NCBI RefSeq assembly: GCF_008831285.2
Contig: NW_022204507.1
Location: 62,001 to 126,000 of the forward strand
Reading direction: 5' to 3'
Source of the DNA: Nymphaea colorata
Taxonomy: Eukaryota; Streptophyta; Magnoliopsida; Nymphaeales; Nymphaeaceae
Length of the DNA: 64,000 nucleotides
The notes under the pieces: generated by a model
The model's database searches: none
Seen by the model: only the letters and a program-made list of their open reading frames with translations
Told to the model about the DNA's origin: nothing
In this document: positions 33,765-44,752 of the stretch, one piece after another
Numbering within the stretch: the first letter of the stretch is position 1
Layout of the letters: every line of letters starts with the position of its first letter
Program-made: the position numbers and the translations under genes

Positions 33765-36134
33765 GAATTTTGGCCGATTAAAATTTAATCAATGGCCAAC
33801 CGATTGGATCAGATAGCAAACTGAGCCGAAGATTTCGGATCAAGTTCAAACTTGGCGGATTTTACTTGGTTCTTTTTATCATATCGTTCTCATAAAACAT
33901 GGCGATATCTGGGGCTTTACCCCACAGGAAAAGACCCCTTTGGAAATACACATCTTTTGTGATGCCCAATGGACTTGTTAATCTGCTATATATATATATA
34001 TACACTGCTATAAATAGTACATGGTTTCGTGTAGGCATTTTCTTTCTATTGCATGGTTATTTTGCCATTTATTTTTCAATTTACTTTTTTTTTATCACAT
34101 GTCAACCGGTCCATCATGTCAAAATCTTTCTAGTTTCAAGCACTAGCTTTTTATTTTACCCACGAGTCGAATTCAGGTGATCTAACGTTTTATTGTTGTA
34201 ATATGTTTAGGGGACATATATATATATACATATATATATATATACATATACATATTTCGCAATAAACTTGTCAATATGCTGATGATGGTATGCCAACTAG
34301 ATTAATCTCTGCATTGGCAGTGTTTTGTGTTGGAAAACTAATTAAGCACTGGGAGACATATTCTGTTCCTGTCGCTTCCAAGCTAGGGACTATGAACTTA
34401 ATCAGAGTTAATCCTTTGACTGGGAATATCAATATATATGAAGCTAAGAAATATTTTGAAGCGGTAAACAGAATAAGCATATTCCTGCAAAACTACAAGC
34501 TTTTGAAAACCTGTTGGGTTGTATTCCACATAGTTGGCAAACTTGCTGGGCTGACTCAGGAATTGCTTGAGTCAGCTCGTATTGCCTACAAATCTGGCCA
34601 CGAGTTAAGGTATGAGTGAGTTAGAACTTGACTCACACCTAACTCGACCTGACTCGACAAAAATTGTCATTGACTTGCTCAAAATCGCACCGACTTGTCT
34701 AAAATTGTATTACTCGGTTGCAGTAAAAATACATTGGAAAGTAACCATTTAGAGAGTTACGGACCTTACTTCCTTGATATCCTATAAAAATAGCACTGTC
34801 ACCTGACTCGGCTCAGTTTATAAGTCAACTAGTTGACCCAGTGACTCCGACTTGGTCTTCTACCGATCCGAGTTAGAGTTAGGAATTTGCCAATTATGGT
34901 ATTACATTTATAAAATAAATGAATAATATTCACAAAGTCAAAGAAATACATTAATTAAACAAAGGGAAATAGTAAGGTCATGCCAATGACAGCTTCAAGT
35001 AGCACCATCTTTGTGGGACATGAGTCGAGTCAAATCACATGGTTCAATGTCAATTACGCTACTCATGGCCTACCAACCAATGGACACAGGCTTTTTCTTC
35101 CACCACTTTCTTTTTCAAGGTTTCTGCATGCATGTTTTTTTTCCTTGTCAATGATCTTTATTGGTGCAAAAAATCATCAGTAAAAAATGGGAACCATCAG
35201 TCACAAGTTTACTGATGTGATTGATGATGTCAAAGAACTGTGCCAACAATATTTTTTGCTGAAGTAATTTGCACACGACAGTGAAGAGGATAATGATTAT
35301 CGAGAAAGAATGAGAAAAAAAAGTAGCATCATTTTGGATACCCTTGATTTAATAGTATTCGAGATCTTCAAGACTTGAAAACTGTAGATCTAAGACTAGA
35401 CTCTTTCCCCTCTGATCTTAAATCCCATTTTCTCTCAATCTAAAGAACTGAAACAAAACCATGCTACATAAGATCTATATCAAATAATTCATAGATTGTA
35501 AATCTGATGCTATCAAACACCCCAGGTGTGTAATACTTTGAGAAACTAAGTCCCCCTCCCAGACTTTCACTGACATTTGCTTGTGGAAAACATGTCAACA
35601 ATAGTTTCCTTTCATGTGTTTTGAAATAGTAGCACATTGTTATTGCTTCATGAATTTGTCCCAAAAAATTTGGTCAAATTCATGAAACTTTATAACTACT
35701 GTTCTATAAACCTGCCTCATTTTTTTGGGTCACATTCATGAGATAATAACAATATATTACTGATGCCAAATGGCCCCTTCATGCCGCTAAAGAATATGGG
35801 TCATGTATCTCCTCTTTAAGCATGCTGATTTTTTATTTTGCCAGATTCCTAGGTATGCTCAAGGTTATTAAGCTGTGGGCTAGGTTTTTAGAGTTAGCAT
35901 GAGTGGGTGATTGACTAACCTTCCCTTGTCTCAATAATTGACCTAAAATGTTGAAGTTCAAGTGAATGCATAATATACCAAAATTGATATGAAACGAAGA
36001 CTTCATGTTGGTGTCATTTTTTAAGTCTCGGCTGGATTTTTTATCGACAAAGGAAAAGATTTGTGATGATGCAGGGTGACACCTTCTATATTGTCCCATG
36101 GAAACTTAGAAAGCCAATGCTGCAAGAATCTTCT
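33765..36134. repeat. Nested tandem duplication, copy D1 (unit 3)
   Basis: Begins GAATTTTGGCCGATTAAAAT. The same start recurs 2370 bp on, at 36135. D1 contains AAACATGGCGATATCTGGGG, the 370-bp hAT-like MITE, the TTCTGCATGCATG segment, ACATAAGATCTATATCAAAT and AAGAATATGGGTCATGTAT landmarks, each matched by a diverged counterpart in D2. Divergence between D1 and D2 is clearly greater than between units 3 and 4, so this duplication predates the array. Confidence 0.82.
34529..34898. mobile_element. 370-bp hAT-like MITE (unit 3)
   Basis: TIRs CATAGTTGGCAAA at the left and TTTGCCAATTATG at the right, flanked by GTATTCCA (34521-34528) and GTATTACA (34899-34906), an 8-bp target duplication with one mismatch. 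Subterminal regions are rich in GACTCA/GACTCGG motifs. No coding capacity. The TIR sequence differs from the TAGGGCTGCAC family, so this is a separate hAT-type family. Confidence 0.8.
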
Positions 36135-37045
36135 GAATTTCGGCTGATTAAAATAGAATTACTGGCAAACTGATTGGATCTGATGGCAAACTTGAGCCGA
36201 AGATTTCGGATCAAGTTTCAACTAATTGGCCGATTCTACTTGGTCGTTTTCATCACATCGTTCTCAAAACATGACGATATATCGGGCTTTTTCCAATGTG
36301 AGTGGTCGATCACAGGCTTCTCTTCCACTCTTCCTTTCTCAATGTTTCTGCATGCATGTTTCCAATTTACTTATCATTGTTTCTGCAATTCATGACTAGT
36401 CCTGCAAGAAAAACACGATCTTCATTGGTGCCAAACATCGTCAGTTAAAAAAAATAAGAATATCACAAAAAGAGCATCATTTAGGATAGAATTCATACAT
36501 AGTCTAGTATTTGAGATCTTCAAGATTTGAAATCCAAGGACTTTCCCATCCTCTTCACTGTGATCTTAAATCCAATCTTTTGTCAATGCAAAAAAGTAAA
36601 ATAAGGACGTTTTTACCACTTCAACAAAAGCATGCCACATAAGGTCTACATCAGATAATTCATAGATTTTTAATCGGAGGCTATCAAACATCCCCACAAT
36701 AAAGCTAGATTGATAGTGTCTGTAATACTTTGAGATACTAAGACTAACTCCCCGGAGTTTCACTGACATTTGCTCATGGAAAACATGTCCACTGACAGTT
36801 CCCTTCTTGTCACTAAAGAATATGGGTCATGTATTTCCTCGTTCGGCATGCTGGTTTTGATTTGGTCAGATTTCTAAGTATGCTTCTGGCTATTAAACAG
36901 TGGGCTAGGTTTTCATAATTGGCAAGAGTGGGTTACTGACTAACCATCCGTTTTCTGATTATTGACTTTGAGTTGAAGTTCAAGTGAGTGCATCATATTG
37001 CAAAATTGAGATGAAACACAAACTTCATGTTGGTGGCATTTTCTA
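36135..37045. repeat. Nested tandem duplication, copy D2 (unit 3)
   Basis: Starts GAATTTCGGCTGATTAAAAT. It lacks the D1 segment equivalent to about 33930-35085, so it has no MITE, and it has a further loss of about 100 bp near 36445 relative to unit 4. Landmarks ACATAAGGTCTACATCAGAT (36636) and AAGAATATGGGTCATGTATT (36820) align with D1. Confidence 0.8.
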
Positions 37046-37555
37046 CCAAGTTAACATTTCAAGGCGTTGCTAACTCTAGCAAAGACCTGTCTATTGCAGA
37101 GGATCAATGGAAGGTTTCAAGAGTCTGCTAATCCATATCAAGACTCTACTTCATCAATGCAGAGAGACATACCTCCAGTCTAAGCCTGTTCTAATGCCTA
37201 GTTTTTAGGCCCTCTTCTACATGATGATTTTTAATTTCATAAGGTGGCGTTTGATGGCTCTGGGATTATCAACATTTTAGAATTTTAATTTCAGAATATT
37301 AATTCTAGAACCCAGTGGAAGAGGACCTTATTTCCTATTCCAAGTTCAAGTAGTGTTTGATGGAAGATGACTTTAATGCTTATGTTTGATAGACACATGC
37401 AAAATAATTTGCAACAGTTGAAATATTTCAGTAACCAATATTTCAAAAATTTCTAAAAGGATATGAATCAATAATCATTAAACTTTTTTTATAGAAGAAT
37501 CTGGTCGTTTTGAAAATCTTTGAGAATTTCAGGGGCCAACTTAAGATGTTTGATA

Positions 37556-38257
37556 CATAATTGGCAAATCATGTGATCTGACTCGGGAATCATTTGAGTC
37601 AGGTCGGGATCATTCATTTACTGGGCCACAGATTAGGACCCAAGTGATACACACCAAGACTCGCTCTTGGCAGAGAATCGGCAGACCCGGTGGTTCGTTA
37701 ACTTGGTTGTGAATTGTCTGAGTCTGACATGATATGAGTCTTTGTGATACGGAATGAAACTACTGATAAAAAATTATTTTCACCTGGTTTTTTTTTTCTG
37801 AAACCAGTATAGAAAATTGTTGCATAGTGAACAAAAAATTATTGTAGCCACCTGCATTATATTAGTGCCTTGTGTAGGGGCTTGATTTCACGATTTGCAA
37901 GTGATAGACGATGGGCTATGGGCAATGACTGCTCGGCACCACACTCAGCCATGTGTCTCTCCCTTTCTTGGGCTGTCCCTCTCTCTCTCGTAGATAGTCA
38001 GTTGGCCTCCATCAGGCTGTTACTGACAGACTGTCAACTACAATGATGTTGGCAACCCCCAAGAGGTTAGGGGTCGCTAGAAATCTCCCTCTCTCTCCCA
38101 CTTCCCCCCTTTTTTACAATGGATGCTGGACGGCTGGTCGCATGTCGATGTGAGTCTGATTTTTGGTACCCAAGCTGACCGAGTCAACCCACTGACCCAC
38201 TGACTGACTGACTTGGTTAACTATCGATTCAAGTCTGACCCAAGTTTGGCAACTATG
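37556..38257. mobile_element. 702-bp TIR element related to the MITE (unit 3)
   Basis: Left end CATAATTGGCAAATCATG and right end CAAGTTTGGCAACTATG form terminal inverted repeats like those of the 370-bp MITE, with GACTCGG/GACTGACT motifs near both ends. The flanking 8-mers (GTTTGATA and ACTTTGTT) do not match, so the target duplication is decayed or the ends have shifted. The interior includes CCTGGTTTTTTTTTTCTGAA with a nearby complementary AACCAG, and CT-rich stretches. No transposase frame. Confidence 0.6.
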
Positions 38258-39431
38258 ACTTTGTTGGAGTTTTTGTAGTAGAATGGCGCCTTCGATCCCT
38301 TCTATTTTTCATGAGCAAGTTTGCCAACAGAGTCTCCAGGATGAGCGCATGAATGGCAGAAGCACCAAAAAGACCAGGTAGCAGCAGCAATTGAAACAAG
38401 AGAACAAAGAGAGAGAGATCAAAACAAAAAGAATATCCGAGTTTGCTTCTATGAGGCACAAAAACAGGGTAATCTTCCGATTCAACCCTAATTTTGAGTA
38501 TTGCTGGCTTATATAACCAGCCTCATAGGTTTGCTGGGTTATAATGTAAAACCAAAATTTGTTTAGAATGAAAACCCTCAGTTTGAAAACCTTTTCGCAA
38601 AGTTTATCTCGTAACTGCAAGTGGGCCCTCTCACAATTATGGGAGGAAGGGATATGGCTCATGGCCATTGTCCAACAGACTTGATAAAATATTTGCATCT
38701 TTAAAAATTTGAAAGAAGAGTACATCTAATGCAATGCAAACAAAAGAGAAATTCAAGAAGGACAAGGCAACTATTCTTCTGTCAATCAATCATACATGCA
38801 CCTAAAACTAGTGAGTGCAATTGATCATTTGTCTCTTTCATCGTCATTAACATTCTTTACTTTGTTGCTGCACAGTCTCGCACACTCATCAACTTCTTAT
38901 GCTCTCTCACACTCAATGATTCATGAATAGTTACTTTGGCTAAAGGGAAGTGCTAACATGCTGCTCCACAGCTAGTTGTACAAATGGATGCTATTCTTTG
39001 ATTAAAATAAGGACCCAAAGGATTTGTTCTTGTGGTGGTTTCCCTTTTTATAGCCTGTGCTGACTTTTGCATGGTCAATTTTAATTTACTTAATTTATCG
39101 GTTAAACCCCATTTCATGATCAAATATGGAAAATTTTATAAAATGAAAAGTTTGGACTGTCAAGTCATTATTTCCAAACAATGGATGATCAAATGCAATA
39201 TCTAGAGAATGAAAACGTCATAAGTGGATACCCTCGAATCCATTTATCATCTATTTTTAACTGGTTCTACTTATAATGTAAATTACATAGAACAACTAAT
39301 AGTTTAGGGGTGGAGCCAGGAGAGACTATGTGAAGTTTTCAACGTTTATCATGGTTTAACATGCTTGAGGTGGATCACCGAGTTTGCCAACCATGCTAAA
39401 AAATGCAAGGAAAGATACTAAAAAAGACGTT
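38258..39431. other. No gene seen
   Basis: AT-rich, unit 3 only in this window. A 138-codon minus-strand frame (38309-38725) is open, with a hydrophobic Phe/Leu/Cys-rich second half (LFCLIEANSDILFVL-like). There is no recognised domain, and composition suggests chance. Confidence 0.4.
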
Positions 39432-39560
39432 TGAGACTGTGTTTGCATCAACTATGAACAATTTTGTTCCACAATGTTCCCAATTTTGGGAACATTGAAG
39501 AACGTATTTGGGAACATTGTGGAATGGAATTGTTCAACGTTGATGCAAACATGGTCTCAC
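39432..39560. mobile_element. Foldback (MITE-like) element, 129 bp
   Basis: Two arms of about 50 bp are inverted copies: TGAGACTGTGTTTGCATCAA at the left and TTGATGCAAACATGGTCTCA at the right, continuing inward through GAACAATT..TTCCACAATGTTCCCAA on each side, leaving a loop of roughly 25 bp. Arms differ at only a few positions. It would form a strong hairpin. The flanks (AAAAAGACGT / CATGTCATCT) show no certain target duplication. Its presence in other units cannot be tested because they lack this region. Confidence 0.8.
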
Positions 39561-41498
39561 ATGTCATCTCAAGTATCTTTCCATGCATTTCTTGGTCAGT
39601 TAAATATCAAGGGTAGCTGGGTGTGTGCTTTTCGCTTTGAAATACATTGGATTGGAGAGCATCTGCGATATCAGTGAAGGATATACTGATTGTTCTTTGT
39701 TGGAACTTTGTGGTTCTACCCAAGATCTCAACACAAACGTCAACATGCTACTTTGAACCAGCAACAAACAACACAACGACGCATCAGCGCGGAGATAAAG
39801 AGAGATATAAAATAGGAAAAGAAACGGTATGATTGAAGGATTTTACAAGTTTGCTTCATGGAGCCACCTGAGCCAATATATAGGCTACCTTAGCATAAAG
39901 TGAATGTTGGGCGTTATATCTGGCTTCCTTGAATTCCTTGTATGCCCAACTAGGCAGTTATAAGGCTAATATGTAATAATCTTTTCAGATGTTGTTGTAA
40001 CATGTAAAAGGTTGTAACCAACCTCATAGTGGATGAGATCATGAGTTTGGTTCATGGCCACATCCCAACATCTCTGACTTGGTCATAAGATTGAAACCTG
40101 GATTCCCTTTTGCTTTCTAGTTTTGCACACAATAACAAATGCATCAAACAATATTCTAACTAAAGGGTACATTCACTTTTGGTTGTCCATCAACAAGACA
40201 GCCATTCTTACACAAAATAACTCTTTTAGCAGGCAGAGTTCCAAACATGTAATCATATAACAGCAATATTCAAGTAGGCTCCCACTTGCCAAACATTCAC
40301 ACAATTACATAATTAGATTGGCAACATACCCATTGGTTATTATGACTTTTAAACATTGATCTCAAAGACTGTTTTAAATTGTATGGGGATTTTCATTTTG
40401 TATTATCTTTATTAATATTCCCCTGTATAAAAGACTTAACTCACATATAAAGACAATTTTCATATACAACTGCTAATATCCATGTTAGCACGTGCGAATT
40501 TATCACTTATTGACATCCGGTTAGATTTACCATTTGTTTTGTCAAGGTCAACATGTAGATCCACTAACAAATGCATATAATAACAATTCAAACATAACCA
40601 AGGAAATCTAGACATTTGAAACTTATTATCATATGAAAAATAGACGAATCAAACTTAGTTGGTTATTTTCCTAACTAATCCAAAAATTGATCCATAAGAT
40701 GACTATTGAGATGACTATTGATTTCACTAATAAACTTTAGTTGGTTCATTACTAAACTAATCAACAGTCGGTATTAGCATAATTGGTTCCACAAGTAAAC
40801 AAATATTGTAATATGTTTGGATCTAGTATAGACAAGATATGGTTGTTTAACAATATATCTAAGTATACATATTCAAATATGAATCTAAGCAATATATAAG
40901 GTGCATTTAAAGAAATAAATAGATCCAATTACTAATGCTATATGAATATAAAGATTCAGATGAATATAAGGATTCAGATTATAGTAGCATGGATCCAAAC
41001 ACAACAATATCCCCGATATCACTAATATAAATTTAAAATATAAAAGATCGAAATTGAAATATTGTACAATATGATTCAACAACCATACTTGGGTCCAAAT
41101 AAGAGTCCAATTCTTAAGCAAGGCTAGAGAAATTTTTTTTCTTTACCTTTGAGATGATGCAGATCTGGATCGATACTAATCTATCTCATTTATGGACAGC
41201 CATAAGTTCAGCACCAGTGATCAAATTTCAGGTGAAACGTTTGGACCAATTTTATAATTAAACCATTGTCCTAACCTCAATGGCCAAGGAAATTATTGGC
41301 TGGGCCTCTATGAGGAAAAGCTAACACTCGTCTCGCAACTTGGAAGAATAGAAACCTGTCCTTCACAGGTAAGTTATGCCTTTTGTAGTATATCATCTGC
41401 AACTGCATTATCAACTTTTGAGCATCAAGGAATCCAACTTAGCTTTTGGAAGATATTTAGAGACTTATATTGACTTATTAGATTTTGTAAGGGGACTG

Positions 41499-41529
<31 letters not shown>

Positions 41530-41569
41530 GGAGAGAGAGAGAGAGGGGGAGAGAAGTATTCATTTCATA
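39561..41569. other. No gene seen
   Basis: AT-rich and present only in unit 3 here. At 41260-41370 a plus-strand frame NGQGNYWLGLYEEKLTLVSQ is followed by CACAG/GTAAGT, a strong donor consensus, so a small exon or transposon fragment is possible. Ends with (TA)n(GA)n at 41498-41556. Nothing else recognised. Confidence 0.4.
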
Positions 41570-42092
41570 TTAGTAAACCATATTAAAAAATGGAAAAGAA
41601 CATGCTTAAATTTTGCCGTACTTTGCATTCCTGTTTTCCATTTTATTTTATTAAAATTTACTAAAATATGCACAAATTTTCTCAACTTCAGAAGCTACCA
41701 TTTTCTCTTGATTTCACATAAATAATTATCTTACACCACCATCAAATGTTTAGACATTATATATATACACACACATCCTTGGTGCAACAGAATGTCCATA
41801 ATTTGTAATTTCATTTTGTCCTGAATACATGCCGCTACACACTGTAGGAAATTTTAAATAACAACTTTAATAAAAGTTCACTAACCAAAACTCAACAATA
41901 AAATCAAAATAGTTCAGAAACTGAACTTAACCAAGTAACAACCACTATTGGTTAAAGAAATCCTTACAACAACAAAGGAACTACAAGAAAAAAAAAACTC
42001 ACTAAAGAAGGTCACCCAGTGATTTTTTCATAAAAAGCTCCAACACACGCATGCACCACTCCACAAGAAAAGATACACGATAATCGGGGTCA

Positions 42093-42170
42093 CCGGGTGG
42101 CCCGGGTCAAAGCCCATATTTTTATAGGCACGGATGACTGGGTGGGGTCCGGGTCGAAGCCCATACTTTC
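42093..42170. repeat. Short GC-rich direct repeat
   Basis: GGGTGGCCCGGGTCAAAGCC followed by CATA, and about 48 bp later GGGTGGGGTCCGGGTCGAAG followed by CCCATA. Locally GC-rich in AT-rich DNA. It might be part of a degraded transposon end. Function unknown. Confidence 0.6.
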
Positions 42171-42239
42171 CACCACGTTTTATTGATTTTCTATTACTAT
42201 TATTTTTGGTCTCCCACTGCACAAAGGACAATCCCAGCG

Positions 42240-42720
42240 TTCTAGAGTCGATGATGAAACGCTACTACACACTTGCACTCTTACCTGCACCACGACTGGT
42301 GGGAGGTGCCACACCCGCACTCCTACGCAACTTATGGCACCCATACCAGCATCACCCACAACCACACTCCTAACCGCACAACTACTAGATGGTGGTGCAC
42401 TCCCACCCATACCCACACTATCCCTAACGCTTCCAATTTGTTTGACGACCGCTAGACTGTGCGGCACTCCCATTCCTACCCGCACTATTCGCATTGTAAC
42501 GCGTCCAATTTGTTGCACGACTGGTAGACAGTGCCGCACTCCCACTAATGCCCGCACTGTCACTGTAAGGCGTCCAACTTGTTGCACGACTGCTAGATGG
42601 TGCGGCACTCCCACCCGTACCCATGAAATCCGCACTGTAATGCGTCCACCTTGTTACACGACTGCTAGACAGTCCCTTAAACATATCTCTCTTCTTCCTC
42701 TTCTTCTCTATCTGTTTCAG
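42240..42720 (-). pseudogene. Tandem-repeat exon of the ancient gene block
   Basis: The minus strand codes four to six imperfect repeats of about 25 residues, consensus SSSRATxWTxYSADSAGxxG followed by SAAP; in DNA, a 75-78-bp minisatellite from about 42336 to 42670. After the frame ends at 42424, the repeat pattern continues in another frame (GMGGSAPPSSSCAVRS), so there is a frameshift. It occupies the same place relative to E1/E2 as the GASAGG repeat exon does in the array units and shares the small Gly/Ala/Ser bias. I infer they are diverged versions of one repeat-bearing exon. Confidence 0.4.
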
Positions 42721-43770
42721 ATGCCATCTTATTGAGCGAGATGCCATGTGAGAATCTACTGCAGAGACGTGGCTGAAGAGGCACTGTTGTTTCCGCTGCT
42801 TTAACATTACTCTGTACCCAACAAACTTATCATCCATATTTTGGTAGATTAATTAATGTTCCTAATCTTGTTTAATTGTGTGCTGAATTCAAGGTTTTTT
42901 CTTTTGGTATTCATAAATGAACCATCTAGTGTGTTTATAAACACTACTTTAATATAAATCATGCTTTAGTTCCAGACTTTCCTTTTTAAAATTAATCTTT
43001 CCATTACCAAAATTTTGATGTTATAAGAGTTGTCCATTTTTATGATTAAGAAAACATTACTTAAGCAAGAAAAAATATTTGTTGCCCAGAAAATTATTCT
43101 CTTAGATCATATTTATAAGGTGAGATTGTAAAAGCAAATGTTTTAATAATTAATTTTGATGGGTTTGTTTTTTCCCACTTACCCAAGTGGTCTTTTTTTT
43201 GCCAACTTCTATATATTTATATGTAAGAGAGAGAGGGAGAGAGAGAGATTGAGCGAGTGAGGAAATGATGGCTCTAGCTATTTATAGTCACCCAGCCATC
43301 TAACCAATTCCATCCATCTAATACAGATATATGGTTGAGAGAAAAACATGGATAAAATGATGAAAACTAATATTAAATGACAAAAAGTATATCACCATTT
43401 TTTCATCGTTTTTTTCTTAACCATCTATCCTGATAGAAGGAACGGCTTTGCTTAAATGAAGATGACTATAAAAAGTCAGAGTCACCATTCAATTTTCTTA
43501 TATATAACATTTTCATAGAAACAATGCACTATTAGTTTTTGAAACCCAAATAAAAGTGTGATTCACTTACCAAAAGCTAGTTACGTGCACAGTGCACAGC
43601 CCTTTAAAAAAAGTCAAGTGTACCTTCTCCCACTTGTATTGGGCCCCTCGCCCACATTTGGGGGTACTTGGCATGTGCAAGAGCCTATGCAGAATGCGTT
43701 TGTGCAAAGGCCTGTCAATATAACCAGATTTGCTCGCTTACCTACACAATCCTGGTGCTGGGTGGCTCAC

Positions 43771-44064
43771 CTCCTCCAGGATAGTCAATAACTATTGAAG
43801 GATCTTGCCTGCAGATGTCATCCTTGGTATTGAGATTGACATCAACTGCAAAACAGGTCCGCAAAAGTATTTGAACCCACCGGTAGTGATAGATATTGAA
43901 CAAGAAGAAGAAGAAGATGAAGGGGAATTCACAAGGTGAAATGGTGATGGCAAAGGTGATGCAGATATGGTAGCAGCTCAGTGGAGACCAGTAACACGAA
44001 ATGGAGTGCGCTGACAGATGATGATACCTGTTAACTCCTCCGCCTGCGCTTCGTTGTTATGCAT
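43771..44064 (-). pseudogene. Ancient paralogue of E1 and E2 (unit 3 only)
   Basis: E1 is 44028-44064 (MHNNEAQAEELT, donor ACAG/GTATC) and E2 is 43771-43845 (VDVNLNTKDDICRQDPSIVI then DYPGG, donor GGAG/GTGAGC). Compared with the array copies, MHN, LTV, the N/K-D-IC-DP-I-Y pattern, both splice sites and the TGTTTTGCAG acceptor are kept although the surrounding DNA is strongly diverged. That contrast argues that this was once a real gene. The next exon on the minus strand is probably the repeat segment at 42240-42720. Function unknown. Confidence 0.5.
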
Positions 44065-44660
44065 GGTTTCCGATGAACAAGCTATGATCCCTGTTCAATA
44101 TTTCCGAGCCTAAATCCCTTCTAACCATCTGTTGTCTATACAACCACAGCGGTTTTGTTGTGTTTTGTGCATGTATATATATACATGTAAAGCTAACTAT
44201 AAATTGCTTTGCACGTTTAATGCATGAAGTCAATACCAAAAAAACTTTGGGCACTTTCATGTCAAGGGGCCTTTGCTTTGACACTGTCAGGGAGGCCACC
44301 TATCAAGGGAAATAAGAATGGCCATACCTATATATATATATATATATTAGTGATATATAAAATTGTCATTTCAATCATCCTAGTTAATATATATGCAACT
44401 CTTTCTCAATAGTTATAGCATACCTGGTCAGGCGAAAGGCCTATAAAGGGACAAGTCTCTAGTTGGATTCTCATGAGCATCATGCCCTCATGCCTTACGT
44501 ACTGGGATGCAGTAAGTAAAGTTGCAGGGTACACCCATACCATCGCTGGTATGGACACAGCTTAAGACCTTAGAGTTTGGGAGAATGGTAAGGGGGCTTT
44601 GAACTTATTTTCCTGAGGTTGGTGGCTAAGTTTTTGCTCACCTGAGCATATGCATACTAC

Positions 44661-44669
<9 letters not shown>

Positions 44670-44748
<79 letters not shown>
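44670..44748. repeat. (TACA)n/(TA)n microsatellite in the ancient block
   Basis: TACATACATACATACATA followed by about 25 TA units. It occupies the place of microsatellite A or B of the array units but has no CT part. Confidence 0.93.

Positions 44749-44752
<4 letters not shown>

Noticed and set aside
42273-42735. Plus-strand Thr/Pro/His-rich ORFs over the minisatellite
   Set aside because: Any 75-78-bp repeat without stops opens frames on both strands. The minus strand is preferred because it matches E1/E2 strand and position.
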